41,266 nt of DNA from Methylobacter sp. (GCF_023227905.1 NZ_JALOCF010000043.1:1-41266); one strand, 5' to 3'; shown: positions 1 through 7,982, numbered from the stretch's first letter. The notes: generated by a model from the sequence alone, not told the origin. Numbers and translations: made by a program.

Positions 1-80
1 GCTTGAGCTGCAGGGTGACTTGCAGCCTAGATGAATGACTGTTCTCGACAGAACCCGGCTTATAGGCCGACTCTTTCTTC
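1..80 (+). ncRNA. rnpB: RNase P RNA, 3' end (partial)
   Basis: This is the 3' end of the class A bacterial RNase P RNA, the catalytic RNA that matures tRNA 5' ends. From memory of the E. coli M1 RNA end, the blocks GCTTGAG, CCTAGATGAATGACTG and CGACAGAACCCGGCTTAT match in the same order, with the variable helix between them changed (here CTGCAGGGTGACTTGCAG). The 5' part lies outside the window. The exact 3' end is estimated. A weak GAGC/GCTC hairpin at 88-100 followed by AGTATTTT may be its terminator. Confidence 0.93.
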
Positions 81-109
81 CTTTTTCGAGCTTTTCGCTC
101 AGTATTTTA

Positions 110-352
110 AATCCCTAAACACGCAAAAGCCGTTTGATAATTATTGCGCCAGTCCTTTTTGATCCAGTCCTCATTTTTTACTTAAAAATTCAAAGTTTCG
201 ATAGCTTTTATACTTAAAGTTATTTCTCGCTAGATTAATTAACTTTTTGATAAAGAATAGAAATTATTTTGACATATTTTATGCAATTTTGTTCTGTTCG
301 GATTGTGATGTAAGTCATTGTCGAAAAAGAAAGAATCTAAATGAAATCATTC
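110..352. other. AT-rich spacer between rnpB and mraZ promoter
   Basis: No gene is visible in this AT-rich stretch. A TTGACA at 269-274 has no good -10 partner at 16-18 bp, so it is not called as a promoter. Confidence 0.5.
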
Positions 353-381
353 TTGACTAGGGGTTATTAGAAATCTATAGT
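353..381 (+). promoter_or_regulatory. sigma70-type promoter of the dcw cluster (PmraZ)
   Basis: TTGACT (353-358) and TATAGT (376-381) are separated by exactly 17 bp, which predicts a start near 388. It is the best promoter-like sequence upstream of mraZ. Its -10 element overlaps the first MraZ box, as expected for an autoregulated promoter. Confidence 0.75.
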
Positions 382-433
382 GGTCACAAGTGGAAAAAAG
401 TGGGAAAAAAAGGTTTTTTTTGGAAATCTGGGG
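379..433 (+). promoter_or_regulatory. MraZ operator (TGG boxes at 10-bp spacing)
   Basis: AGTGG occurs at 379-383, 389-393 and 399-403, exactly one helical turn apart. Weaker TGG-containing boxes follow in phase at 421-423 and near 429-433. MraZ is known to bind direct TGGGN-type repeats spaced by 10 bp upstream of its own gene and to repress the dcw operon. Here the boxes cover the -10 element and the leader, so autorepression is inferred. Confidence 0.75.
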
Positions 434-439
434 TAAATC

Positions 440-907
440 TTGTTTCGAGGCATTAGCTCAATCAATCTGGACGGCAAAGGACGTCTTGCAATTCCTACCC
501 GTTATCGGGAGGAGTTACAGGAATGTTGCGAGTGTCAGATGGTTGTGACAGTTGCCGTAAATGAGCGATGTGTTGGAGAGAATGGTTGCTTGTGGCTTTA
601 CCCGATGCCTGAATGGGAAAAACTTGAACAAACGATCAGTAAATTACCTACGTTGAATAAAATGGCAGGCAAGTTAAGGCGGTTTGTTATCGGGAATGCA
701 TCTGAATGCGAGATGGATGGGCAAGGACGTTTATTGCTGCCGGAAAAATTAAGAACATTTGCAAATGTGGACAAGAAAGTTGTCCTGGTTGGTCAGCTTA
801 ATAAATTTGAACTCTGGAATGAAGAAGCCTGGAGGGCAAAAGAGAGTGAATGGCTGGATGGTGACGATAATGAAGGGTTGGAAGACTTAGGCTCCTTATC
901 CTTTTAA
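440..907 (+). CDS. mraZ: Transcriptional regulator MraZ
   Basis: First gene of the dcw cluster; a DNA-binding repressor of its own promoter. The 155 residues hold two AbrB/SpoVT-like half-domains, each marked by the DGxGR turn (DGKGR at 11-15, DGQGR at 93-97), and the length matches the family (about 150). The start is TTG, preceded by GGGG at 430-433 with six bases between; no better in-frame start fits the conserved N-terminus (FRGISSINLDGKGR). A run of A and T tracts precedes the gene. The strong promoter and the 10-bp-spaced MraZ boxes just upstream support autoregulation. rsmH follows after a short gap, so the two are very probably cotranscribed. Confidence 0.96.
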   Translation: MFRGISSINLDGKGRLAIPTRYREELQECCECQMVVTVAVNERCVGENGCLWLYPMPEWEKLEQTISKLPTLNKMAGKLRRFVIGNASECEMDGQGRLLLPEKLRTFANVDKKVVLVGQLNKFELWNEEAWRAKESEWLDGDDNEGLEDLGSLSF

Positions 908-923
908 TGCGGGAGATTTGTTA

Positions 924-1898
924 GTGGTACATTTGCCCGTGATGCTTGCAGAAGCCCTGCAGCAGTTGGCGATTAAAGAAGACGGCGTTTATTTGGATTG
1001 TACTTTTGGTCGAGGCGGACACAGCCAGGGAATTTTGAATCTATTAGGGCCATCCGGACGGCTATTGGCATTCGATAGGGACCTGGACGCAATTAATTCC
1101 GATTATGCGCAGGCCATGCTGGACGACAAACGGTTTAAGCTGAAGCATACGCCTTTCTCAGAGCTGGAAAATATAGTTGCAAGTGAAGGTTTGGCTGGAA
1201 AGGTCGACGGCATATTGATGGACTTGGGGGTGTCATCGCCCCAGTTGGACAATCCCGAAAGAGGCTTCAGCTTCTTGCGCGATGGGCCGTTGGATATGCG
1301 GATGGATGGCAATGCCGGCGTTACGGCTGAGCAGTGGTTGGCCGGCGTTGCTGAAGAGGACTTGGTTAAGGTTCTATTTGAATACGGCGAGGAGCGATTC
1401 GCACGACGCATAGCTCACGCGATTATTGAAAAGAGAGTTAACGCGCCAATTGCAACAACCAGAGAGTTGGCAAAGCTTATTGAAGACGTCGTGCCAATCA
1501 AAGAGAAACACAAGCATCCGGCAACCCGTAGTTTTCAGGCAATTCGGATAGAAATTAACAGCGAATTAGATGAGTTAAAAGCCGTTTTGCAACAGTCCGC
1601 CAGGATTTTGAAGCCATCTGGACGTTTGGTGGTTATTTCGTTCCATTCATTGGAAGACCGAATCGTTAAGCGCTTTATCAGAGCTGAGTCCGGAGCCAAG
1701 TATAACCCCGGAAGGCTGCCTATTAAGGAAATCGACATTGCTAAAGGCGTTTTGAAGAAAACGGGTAAAGCTCTAAAGGCAGGCCCGCAGGAAATTGCCC
1801 AGAACCCAAGAGCACGAAGCGCAATCATGCGAGTAGCCGAGAAAGTTTCGGCAACTGCTCCCTGCGTTGCTCTACCTCTCCCATCCATGGGGTCGTAA
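924..1898 (+). CDS. rsmH: 16S rRNA (cytosine-1402-N4)-methyltransferase
   Basis: RsmH (formerly MraW) uses S-adenosylmethionine to methylate N4 of C1402 in the decoding centre of 16S rRNA. Seen: DCTFGRGGHS at about 25-34 (SAM loop), DLGVSSPQLD, RSFQAIRIEIN and ISFHSLEDRIVKRF, all family hallmarks. GTG at 924 is chosen because GGGAG at 911-915 then has normal spacing; an in-frame TTG at 918 would leave only two bases. Odd: the last 16 or so residues (ending ALPLPSMGS) are encoded by a hairpin repeat related to the 51-bp family described at 1849-1898, so this tail is probably an acquired extension. The stop TAA belongs to the repeat edge GGTCGTAA and abuts the ftsL start. Confidence 0.95.
   Translation: MVHLPVMLAEALQQLAIKEDGVYLDCTFGRGGHSQGILNLLGPSGRLLAFDRDLDAINSDYAQAMLDDKRFKLKHTPFSELENIVASEGLAGKVDGILMDLGVSSPQLDNPERGFSFLRDGPLDMRMDGNAGVTAEQWLAGVAEEDLVKVLFEYGEERFARRIAHAIIEKRVNAPIATTRELAKLIEDVVPIKEKHKHPATRSFQAIRIEINSELDELKAVLQQSARILKPSGRLVVISFHSLEDRIVKRFIRAESGAKYNPGRLPIKEIDIAKGVLKKTGKALKAGPQEIAQNPRARSAIMRVAEKVSATAPCVALPLPSMGS
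1849..1898 (-). repeat. Two-hairpin repeat, divergent copy at the rsmH 3' end
   Basis: Two hairpins in a row: GCAAC/GTTGC (1851-1855, 1866-1870; loop TGCTCCCTGC) and CCCA/TGGG around TCCA at 1880-1889. They are followed by GGTCGTAA, the same edge found before ftsW. The order and loops match the array at 25418-25580. It encodes the RsmH C-terminus and supplies GGGG upstream of the ftsL GTG. Confidence 0.6.
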
Positions 1899-2171
1899 GT
1901 GGCAATAAAACGATATTTAGGGATGGGGGCGCTGATATCGGTGCTGTTGATATCTGCTCTTACTGTAATCTACAGCAAATATCAGTCCCGGTTAATTTTT
2001 ATTGAGATTCAAAAGCAGGAAAGAGCGTTGGATCAGTATGAAGTGGAATGGGGGCAGCTGCAATTGGAGCTGACAACCTTGGCGGAACAGAATCGGGTAG
2101 AGCAAGTGGCGAGGAAACAATTGAAGCTGGTTATGCCGTTGCGGGAAAAAATTGTTTATATAAAGCCGTAA
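1899..2171 (+). CDS. ftsL: Cell division protein FtsL
   Basis: Small bitopic divisome protein that forms a complex with FtsB and FtsQ and helps activate FtsW/FtsI. The 90 residues show a short basic cytoplasmic start (MAIKRY), one transmembrane helix (about 8-25) and a periplasmic coiled-coil stretch rich in Gln, Glu and Leu, as in the family. Sequence similarity in this family is low, so the call rests on position between rsmH and ftsI plus topology. The GTG start follows the rsmH stop without a gap; GGGG (1889-1892) six bases upstream is the likely ribosome-binding site and lies in the repeat-derived rsmH tail. Confidence 0.9.
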   Translation: MAIKRYLGMGALISVLLISALTVIYSKYQSRLIFIEIQKQERALDQYEVEWGQLQLELTTLAEQNRVEQVARKQLKLVMPLREKIVYIKP

Positions 2172-3950
2172 ATGATTCATTTTCAACGCAGAAATACAAC
2201 AAATAAGCCAGCCGGCAATTTTTCAGGACGATCGCACCGGTTCTCTACCGGCTCCGACACTTCTACCATCCATAGCGGCCGAAGGAAAATCGTGGTCGTT
2301 TTTATAATGGCCTGCATGGCGGTGCTGATAGGTCGGGCTGTCGATTTACAGGTGCTGAATAAGCAGTTTCTTAAGGATCAGGGAGATATGCGCCATGTCA
2401 GTGATGTGCCTGTTTCGGCATATAGGGGCATGATAAAGGACAGGAATGGTGCGCCGTTGGCGATTAGTACGCCTGTCGAGTCCATTTGGATGAATCCGCA
2501 AGAGGTTGATCCGGCAAAAGAACACGAAATCAGGCAAATGGAAAGCTTGTTGAATTTACCGAAAGGAAAGACCGTTGAGCTGATGAAAGGCGATGCGCAT
2601 AGGCAGTTTGCTTATATTGCTCGCCAGGTTAGCCCGGTGGTTGCCGATCAGGTCAAGGCATTGAAACTTGCGGGGATTTATTTCGAGCGGGAGTTCAAGC
2701 GTTTTTATCCGGCAGGAGAGGTTTCCGCGCATTTAGTCGGTTTTACCGATATTGATGATGTGGGTCAGGCCGGGCTTGAATCGGGATATGAAAAATCGCT
2801 AAAAGGAATTCCAGGTAGCAAGCGGGTTATCAGGGATGGACAGCGACGAATTATTGAAGATGTAGAAAATATAAAAGAGCCGGTTGCAGGCAGGAGCCTG
2901 GAGCTAAGCATTGATCAGCGCATCCAATACTTGGCGTATCGTGAGTTGCAACTGGCCGTTAACCTTAACAAGGCCAAGTCAGCGGCGCTGGTGGTATTGG
3001 ATGCACAGAACGGGGAAATTCTGGCGGCAGTGAATCAGCCGTCGTTTAACCCGAATAGCCGAAAAAGTTTAAAGGAAAGCCTGTACAGGAATAGGTCGTT
3101 AACGGATGTATTCGAACCCGGATCAACGATTAAGCCATTTGTCGTTGCAGCCGCCTTGGATGGAGGATATGTCAAGCCTAATGAAGTTTTTGAGACCCAC
3201 GGGTTTATTGAGATCGGGCATCATCTGGTTAAGGATGTGCATAATTACGGAACACTGGATTTGACTGGGGTTTTAAAAAAGTCCAGCAATGTTGTGGTAA
3301 GTCAGATGGCATTGCGCATGCCTCCGGAATATTTTTGGGGAATTTATAACAAGCTGGGTTTTGGCGTTGCTGCCGGCTCGGGTTTCCCCGGAGAAGCCAA
3401 TGGAAGTTTGCTTGATTACCGGAACTGGCATGATTTTGATAGGGCGACTTTGTCGTTCGGCTACGGTGTCAGCACTTCGGCACTTCAGCTGGCAAGAGCT
3501 TACACGGCATTGGCGGATGACGGTATTTTACATTCGGTCAGTTTGTTCAGGCGGGATGAGGATGTTGATCAACAACGAGTGTTTTCAGCCAAGACAGCCA
3601 AGAGAGTCAGAACCATGCTCGAATCTGTGCTTATGAAAGACGGCACCGCTTACGAAGGCAGAGTCGATGGCTACAGCGTAGCCGGTAAAACCGGGACGGT
3701 AAAAAAAGCCGGCGCCGGAGGCTATGTTGAAAAAAGTTATTTTTCCGTTTTCGCCGGTATGGCCCCTGCCAAGAATCCGCGATTGATTATCGTGGTTATG
3801 GTTGATGAGCCTTCCGCAGGACAATATTACGGCGGGATAGTCTCGGCCCCGGTATTTTCCAAAGTGATGGCGGGAGCGTTGAGAATGTTGGAGGTTGCTC
3901 CTGACCAGCAAGATAACATGCCTATCTTGTTGACAAGAAAAGGCCGCTAA
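2172..3950 (+). CDS. ftsI: Septal peptidoglycan transpeptidase FtsI (PBP3)
   Basis: Class B penicillin-binding protein that cross-links septal peptidoglycan as partner of FtsW. Seen: cytoplasmic tail, one membrane anchor (about 41-59, KIVVVFIMACMAVLIGRAV), the class B pedestal, then the transpeptidase domain with STIK (catalytic Ser318, Lys321), SSN (371-373) and KTG (506-508). The 592-residue length fits. The ATG directly follows the ftsL stop and has no clear Shine-Dalgarno sequence, which suggests translational coupling. Odd: residues 20-37 (RSHRFSTGSDTSTIHSGR) are encoded exactly by a 51-bp two-hairpin repeat (2230-2280), just before the membrane helix where the cytoplasmic tail tolerates insertion. 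Confidence 0.97.
   Translation: MIHFQRRNTTNKPAGNFSGRSHRFSTGSDTSTIHSGRRKIVVVFIMACMAVLIGRAVDLQVLNKQFLKDQGDMRHVSDVPVSAYRGMIKDRNGAPLAISTPVESIWMNPQEVDPAKEHEIRQMESLLNLPKGKTVELMKGDAHRQFAYIARQVSPVVADQVKALKLAGIYFEREFKRFYPAGEVSAHLVGFTDIDDVGQAGLESGYEKSLKGIPGSKRVIRDGQRRIIEDVENIKEPVAGRSLELSIDQRIQYLAYRELQLAVNLNKAKSAALVVLDAQNGEILAAVNQPSFNPNSRKSLKESLYRNRSLTDVFEPGSTIKPFVVAAALDGGYVKPNEVFETHGFIEIGHHLVKDVHNYGTLDLTGVLKKSSNVVVSQMALRMPPEYFWGIYNKLGFGVAAGSGFPGEANGSLLDYRNWHDFDRATLSFGYGVSTSALQLARAYTALADDGILHSVSLFRRDEDVDQQRVFSAKTAKRVRTMLESVLMKDGTAYEGRVDGYSVAGKTGTVKKAGAGGYVEKSYFSVFAGMAPAKNPRLIIVVMVDEPSAGQYYGGIVSAPVFSKVMAGALRMLEVAPDQQDNMPILLTRKGR
2230..2280 (-). repeat. 51-bp two-hairpin repeat, in frame in ftsI
   Basis: Full-length copy in reverse orientation. 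Compared with the copy at 29452-29502 I count 39/51 identical positions. The inner stem reads CCGGT/ACCGG around AGAGA on the minus strand. The reading frame differs from that used in hoxF and in the GGDEF protein gene, and no stop is introduced. Confidence 0.88.
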
Positions 3951-3960
3951 CATGATGGCT

Positions 3961-3984
3961 TCCAGGGATGCAGAAGGTGGAGTA
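3961..3984 (+). repeat. Possible single-hairpin repeat remnant in the murE leader
   Basis: CTTCCA-GGGA-TG(CA)GAAG (3959-3976) carries the CAGGGATG loop core of the repeat family and is followed by GGTGGAG and the murE ATG at 3985, an arrangement like that before ftsW. Only one hairpin is recognisable. Confidence 0.4.
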
Positions 3985-5487
3985 ATGCCGGAGCAATTGC
4001 CAGCGCTGAAAGATTTGCTAAGCGGGCTGGCGACGTTCCCAGAGCAATGCAATATGCCGGTTAGCGGATTGGCTTTGGACAGCCGGGAGTTGGCTTGCGG
4101 CGATGCATTTGTGGCATTGGCCGGGGCCAAGCAACATGGTTTGGTACATGGCGAACAGGCTATTAGTAACGGGGCTTGTGCAATTATTTTTGATCCGGCC
4201 GGGAATGGAAAGCAGTTGGCAGAGATCTTGCATCGTAGCGTATCTGCTTCTGTACCGATGATTGCGGTGGAAAATCTGGGTTTAAAGCTGGGCGAACTGG
4301 CCGCGCGTTTTTATGGCGATCCATCCCGGTCTATGGCCGTTATCGGCATTACCGGCACGAACGGCAAAACGTCCTGCAGCCAGTTTCTGAGCCAGATGCT
4401 TGATGATTGCGGAATTATAGGGACACTCGGCTGGGGAGAGTGGGGCAATCTCAACAAGACATTGAACACCACGCCGGACGCGCTGGCAATCCAGAAAATA
4501 CTGGCCGAGTTATTAAAGAACAAAAAACGCATGGTAGCGATGGAAGTATCCTCGCATGGCTTGGAGCAGGGCCGGGTTAACGGGGTGGCGTTTAAGGGCG
4601 CGGTATTTACCAATATCAGCCGCGATCACCTGGATTATCACGGCACGATGGAGGCTTATGTACAAGCCAAGCTGGCGTTATTAAAACAGCCTGGTTTAGC
4701 TTTCGCGGTAGTGAATTTGGATGATGTTTACAGCGGGCAGATTATTGCCGCAGTCCCCGAATCGGTGCAGCTATGGACTTTTAGCGCCAAGGGGCAAGCA
4801 TCGGATTCAGGCGAAAGTGTTCAAGCAGAAAATATAGTCCATAAAACGGATGGCATCGAATTTGATGTGCGCTGTAAAGGGCAAGTTAAGGGAATAAAAG
4901 TACCATTGTACGGAGACTTTAATGTAGAGAATGTGCTGGCCGTGTTAGCCGTCATGAGGGCTATGGATATTCCGTTGGCCGAAGCGGCTAAAAAACTTGC
5001 CGGTATAAAGCCGGTTGATGGCCGGATGGAGCGATTTGGGACGGAGAACGATCCATTGATTTTTGTGGATTATGCGCATACTCCCGACGCTTTAGACAAA
5101 GTTTTATCCAGCTTGCGCAAGCATTGCAAGCAGGCTTTGTGGGTGGTTTTTGGTTGCGGTGGAAACAGGGATACGGGCAAGCGTCCGCAAATGGGAAAAA
5201 TTGCAGAATTTTGGGCGGATCATGTGGTTGTTACCGATGACAACCCGCGTTATGAAAACGGACTGGATATAGTTAACGATATTTTGGCAGGCTGCAAAAC
5301 AGCCAAAATTGAAGTCATTCAAAACAGAGAGCAGGCGATACAAAAAGTGGTAACAAGTGCAACTAAAGGTGATTGCATCGTGATTGCGGGCAAAGGCCAC
5401 GAGCAATACCAGGAAAGCAATGGCGTGCGCGTACCTTTCAGTGATCGACAAGTCGTGATGGACGCGTTGGGCAGGCGGAACAAATGA
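3985..5487 (+). CDS. murE: UDP-MurNAc-L-Ala-D-Glu:meso-diaminopimelate ligase
   Basis: Cytoplasmic ATP-dependent Mur ligase that adds meso-diaminopimelate to the peptidoglycan stem peptide. Seen: N-terminal uridine-nucleotide domain (LALDSREL), P-loop GITGTNGKTS near residue 127, VDYAHTPDAL, and DNPR (about 419-422), the motif that marks diaminopimelate rather than lysine enzymes. The start is uncertain: ATG 3952 would add MMASRDAEGGV and has AAAAGG upstream, but ATG 3985 (MPEQLPALKDLL) fits the family's N-terminus better and follows AAGGTGGAG. The bases between the two starts contain a CAGGGATG hairpin like the repeat family. The stop overlaps the murF start (ATGA). Confidence 0.96.
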   Translation: MPEQLPALKDLLSGLATFPEQCNMPVSGLALDSRELACGDAFVALAGAKQHGLVHGEQAISNGACAIIFDPAGNGKQLAEILHRSVSASVPMIAVENLGLKLGELAARFYGDPSRSMAVIGITGTNGKTSCSQFLSQMLDDCGIIGTLGWGEWGNLNKTLNTTPDALAIQKILAELLKNKKRMVAMEVSSHGLEQGRVNGVAFKGAVFTNISRDHLDYHGTMEAYVQAKLALLKQPGLAFAVVNLDDVYSGQIIAAVPESVQLWTFSAKGQASDSGESVQAENIVHKTDGIEFDVRCKGQVKGIKVPLYGDFNVENVLAVLAVMRAMDIPLAEAAKKLAGIKPVDGRMERFGTENDPLIFVDYAHTPDALDKVLSSLRKHCKQALWVVFGCGGNRDTGKRPQMGKIAEFWADHVVVTDDNPRYENGLDIVNDILAGCKTAKIEVIQNREQAIQKVVTSATKGDCIVIAGKGHEQYQESNGVRVPFSDRQVVMDALGRRNK

Positions 5488-6896
5488 ATATGATGCTGAG
5501 CGAGATTGCAGCATGCGTGCACGGAAAGCTGGTCGGGGAAGATGTTGCCATCTCATCGGTCAGTATAGACACAAGAGCGATAAAGCCGGGACAACTCTAT
5601 GTTGCCATTAAAGGCCATAATTTCGACGGTAATGAGTTTGTGGCAGAGGCAGCGCAAGCAGGAGCCGTAGGGGCAATCGTACATCAAGGCATTGCCACGA
5701 CCGCCAAGGATGGTGGAAGTGTCGCAATCAGTAGGGAACTGATGCGACCAACGATACCGCATATCGTTGTTGACGATACGCGGCTGGCATTGGCTGAGCT
5801 GGCAGGAGTTTGGCGAAAGAAAGCGACAGTGTCGGTCGTTGGCATCACCGGCAGCAACGGCAAAACAACCGTCAAGGAAATGGTGGCGGCGGTATTGAGC
5901 GTCAATGGCAAGACGCTGTTTACCCAAGGCAATTTGAATAATGAAATCGGCGTACCTTTGACTTTGTTAAGGCTGAACGAACAGCACCGGTACGCAGTCA
6001 TCGAGATGGGCGCAAACCATCCGGGCGAAATTGAATATAGCAGCCAATATGCACAGGCGGATGTAGCGATCATTACTAATGTAGGGGCCGCGCATATAGA
6101 GGGTTTCGGCAGTGTAGACGGTGTCGCCAAAGCGAAAGGGGAAATTATCCAGACGCTTAAGCAAGACGGCGTGGCGGTTCTTAATCGTGATGATGTCTAT
6201 TTCGACTATTGGAAATCAACAGCCGGCACAAGGAAAGTTATATCGTTCGGGATGGATGGACGAGCGGACGTGACAGCGCACTCTATCAAAGCGGAAATTG
6301 TTGATCATGCATTCGCCACGACCTTTGAATTAGTGGCGCCGGAAGGTGCATTGGCAGTACAGCTAAAGCTGGCCGGGCGACACAACGTCGTTAACGCACT
6401 GGCAGCAGCAAGCGCATGTCTGGCATTGGGCATTGATTTACAACAGATTAAACAAGGGTTGGAAAGCGTAAAACCGGTTACAGGACGTTTGCAGTCATTG
6501 GTAAGTCGTTTAGGCAATATCGTTATCGATGATACCTACAACGCCAATTCGGCGTCGCTTATAGCGGGACTGGACGTGTTGGCGAACTGTGAAGGCAGAC
6601 ACTGGCTGGTTTTAGGGGCTTTTGGCGAGTTGGGGGCTGAAAGCCCGAAAATACATGAACAAATGGGTGGAGTCATTAAATCAAGCGGTGTCGTACGTCT
6701 TCTGGCGGTCGGTTCTGATACTCGAAATACGGTAAAGGCTTTCGGTGAAGGAGCGACTTTTTTTGATACTCAAAACGATTTAATTGAAGTGTTAAGGCAA
6801 GAACTTAAAGGTGATGAAGCGATTTTGATCAAGGGGTCAAGGGCTCAGCGCATGGAGAATGTAGTAGCCGCATTGGTTGAAAACTTCAGGAAATAA
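5484..6896 (+). CDS. murF: UDP-MurNAc-tripeptide:D-Ala-D-Ala ligase
   Basis: Cytoplasmic Mur ligase that adds D-Ala-D-Ala, the last step of soluble precursor synthesis. Seen: N-terminal UDP-binding domain (SIDTRAIKPGQLYVAIKG), HIVVDDTRLALAELA, the P-loop GITGSNGKTTVKE, the central domain (NNEIGVPLTLL, EMGANHPGEI) and C-terminal IDDTYNANSASL. ATG overlaps the murE stop, with GGCGGA upstream. Odd: residues 72-89 (about TAKDGGSVAISRELMRPT), just before the conserved VVDDTR strand, are encoded exactly by a 51-bp two-hairpin repeat (5699-5749). In the E. coli enzyme, as I recall it, this linker is about 17 residues shorter. Catalytic motifs are intact, so function should be retained. Confidence 0.97.
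   Translation: MNMMLSEIAACVHGKLVGEDVAISSVSIDTRAIKPGQLYVAIKGHNFDGNEFVAEAAQAGAVGAIVHQGIATTAKDGGSVAISRELMRPTIPHIVVDDTRLALAELAGVWRKKATVSVVGITGSNGKTTVKEMVAAVLSVNGKTLFTQGNLNNEIGVPLTLLRLNEQHRYAVIEMGANHPGEIEYSSQYAQADVAIITNVGAAHIEGFGSVDGVAKAKGEIIQTLKQDGVAVLNRDDVYFDYWKSTAGTRKVISFGMDGRADVTAHSIKAEIVDHAFATTFELVAPEGALAVQLKLAGRHNVVNALAAASACLALGIDLQQIKQGLESVKPVTGRLQSLVSRLGNIVIDDTYNANSASLIAGLDVLANCEGRHWLVLGAFGELGAESPKIHEQMGGVIKSSGVVRLLAVGSDTRNTVKAFGEGATFFDTQNDLIEVLRQELKGDEAILIKGSRAQRMENVVAALVENFRK
5699..5749 (+). repeat. 51-bp two-hairpin repeat, in frame in murF
   Basis: Full-length copy. Hairpin A is CCGCCA-AGGA-TGGTGG (5701-5716); hairpin B is GTCGC(A) ATCAGT, loop AGGGA, then ACTGAT GCGAC (5721-5748). 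I count 42/51 identity with the copy at 29452-29502. Differences in the inner stem of B are paired: A-T here, G-C there, at two positions. Confidence 0.92.
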
Positions 6897-6899
6897 TTA

Positions 6900-7982
6900 A
6901 TGTTACTTTATTTTGCAGATTATTTGATGACATTTGACGGCGGTTTCCGGGTTTTTCATTACCTGACATTTCGCGCCATTCTTGGGGCCTTAACCTCCCT
7001 AGTCATTTCTTTTGTTGTCGGACCTGTGATGATCAGAAAACTGAGCAGCAACAAGATCGGGCAAAGCATCCGCGAATTGGGCCCCCAATCGCATTACGAA
7101 AAGAAAGGTACGCCTACCATGGGCGGAGCGCTGATACTGATCGCTATTGCGTTCAGTACCCTGTTGTGGGCCGATCTGAGCAACCGCTATATATGGGTGA
7201 TTTTGTTGGTGACCCTGGGTTACGGCATTATCGGTTTTATCGACGATTATAGAAAAGTGATCAAGGGCAACAGCGACGGCCTGTCAGCTAAAGCCAAATA
7301 TTCCTGGCAATCGCTCATAGGTTTAGTGGCGGCTGTTTTTCTGTACAAAACCGCAATTTTGCCGGTGGAAACGCAATTGATCGTCCCGTTCTTTAAAGAC
7401 GTCATGCTGGACATGGGCTGGATATACATAATTTTGACCTATTTTGTGATTGTCGGAACCAGCAATGCGGTCAACTTGACCGATGGGCTGGACGGACTGG
7501 CGATTATGCCGACTGTGATGGTCGCCACCGGCCTGGGAATTTTTGCTTATTTATCGGGACATGTGACTTTCTCGCAATATCTGGCAATACCCTATTTGCC
7601 TAATGCGGGAGAGCTCATCGTATTTTGTGCTGCTTTGGTTGGCGCCGGTTTGGGTTTTTTATGGTTTAACGCCTATCCCGCAATGGTATTTATGGGCGAT
7701 GTCGGCGCGCTGGCGTTGGGCGCGGCATTAGGCGTGTTGGCGGTGCTGGTCAGGCAGGAAATCGTACTGGTGATTATGGGTGGGGTGTTTGTCATGGAAA
7801 CGGTATCCGTGATTATTCAGGTCGCCTCTTTCAAAATGACCGGAAAGCGTGTTTTTCGTATGGCGCCGATACATCATCATTTCGAATTGAAGGGATGGCC
7901 GGAACCCCGCGTTATCGTGCGATTCTGGATTATTACCGTCATCTTGGTGCTGATCGGTTTGGCAACCTTGAAATTGAGGTAA
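6900..7982 (+). CDS. mraY: Phospho-MurNAc-pentapeptide transferase
   Basis: Polytopic inner-membrane enzyme that transfers phospho-MurNAc-pentapeptide from UDP to undecaprenyl phosphate, giving lipid I. The 360 residues match the E. coli length. Seen: YEKKGTPTMGGALIL, IGFIDDYRKV (catalytic Asp pair), GTSNAVNLTDGLDGLA (NAVNLTDGLDGL is the family signature), FMGDVGALALG and APIHHHFELKGWPEPRVIVRFW, with about ten hydrophobic helices. The ATG follows AGGAAA in the murF end, three bases after the murF stop. murD starts five bases after its stop. Confidence 0.98.
   Translation: MLLYFADYLMTFDGGFRVFHYLTFRAILGALTSLVISFVVGPVMIRKLSSNKIGQSIRELGPQSHYEKKGTPTMGGALILIAIAFSTLLWADLSNRYIWVILLVTLGYGIIGFIDDYRKVIKGNSDGLSAKAKYSWQSLIGLVAAVFLYKTAILPVETQLIVPFFKDVMLDMGWIYIILTYFVIVGTSNAVNLTDGLDGLAIMPTVMVATGLGIFAYLSGHVTFSQYLAIPYLPNAGELIVFCAALVGAGLGFLWFNAYPAMVFMGDVGALALGAALGVLAVLVRQEIVLVIMGGVFVMETVSVIIQVASFKMTGKRVFRMAPIHHHFELKGWPEPRVIVRFWIITVILVLIGLATLKLR

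Noticed and set aside
269..297. TTGACA as a second promoter upstream of mraZ
   Set aside because: No acceptable -10 hexamer occurs at 16-18 bp spacing; the promoter at 353-381 is much better.
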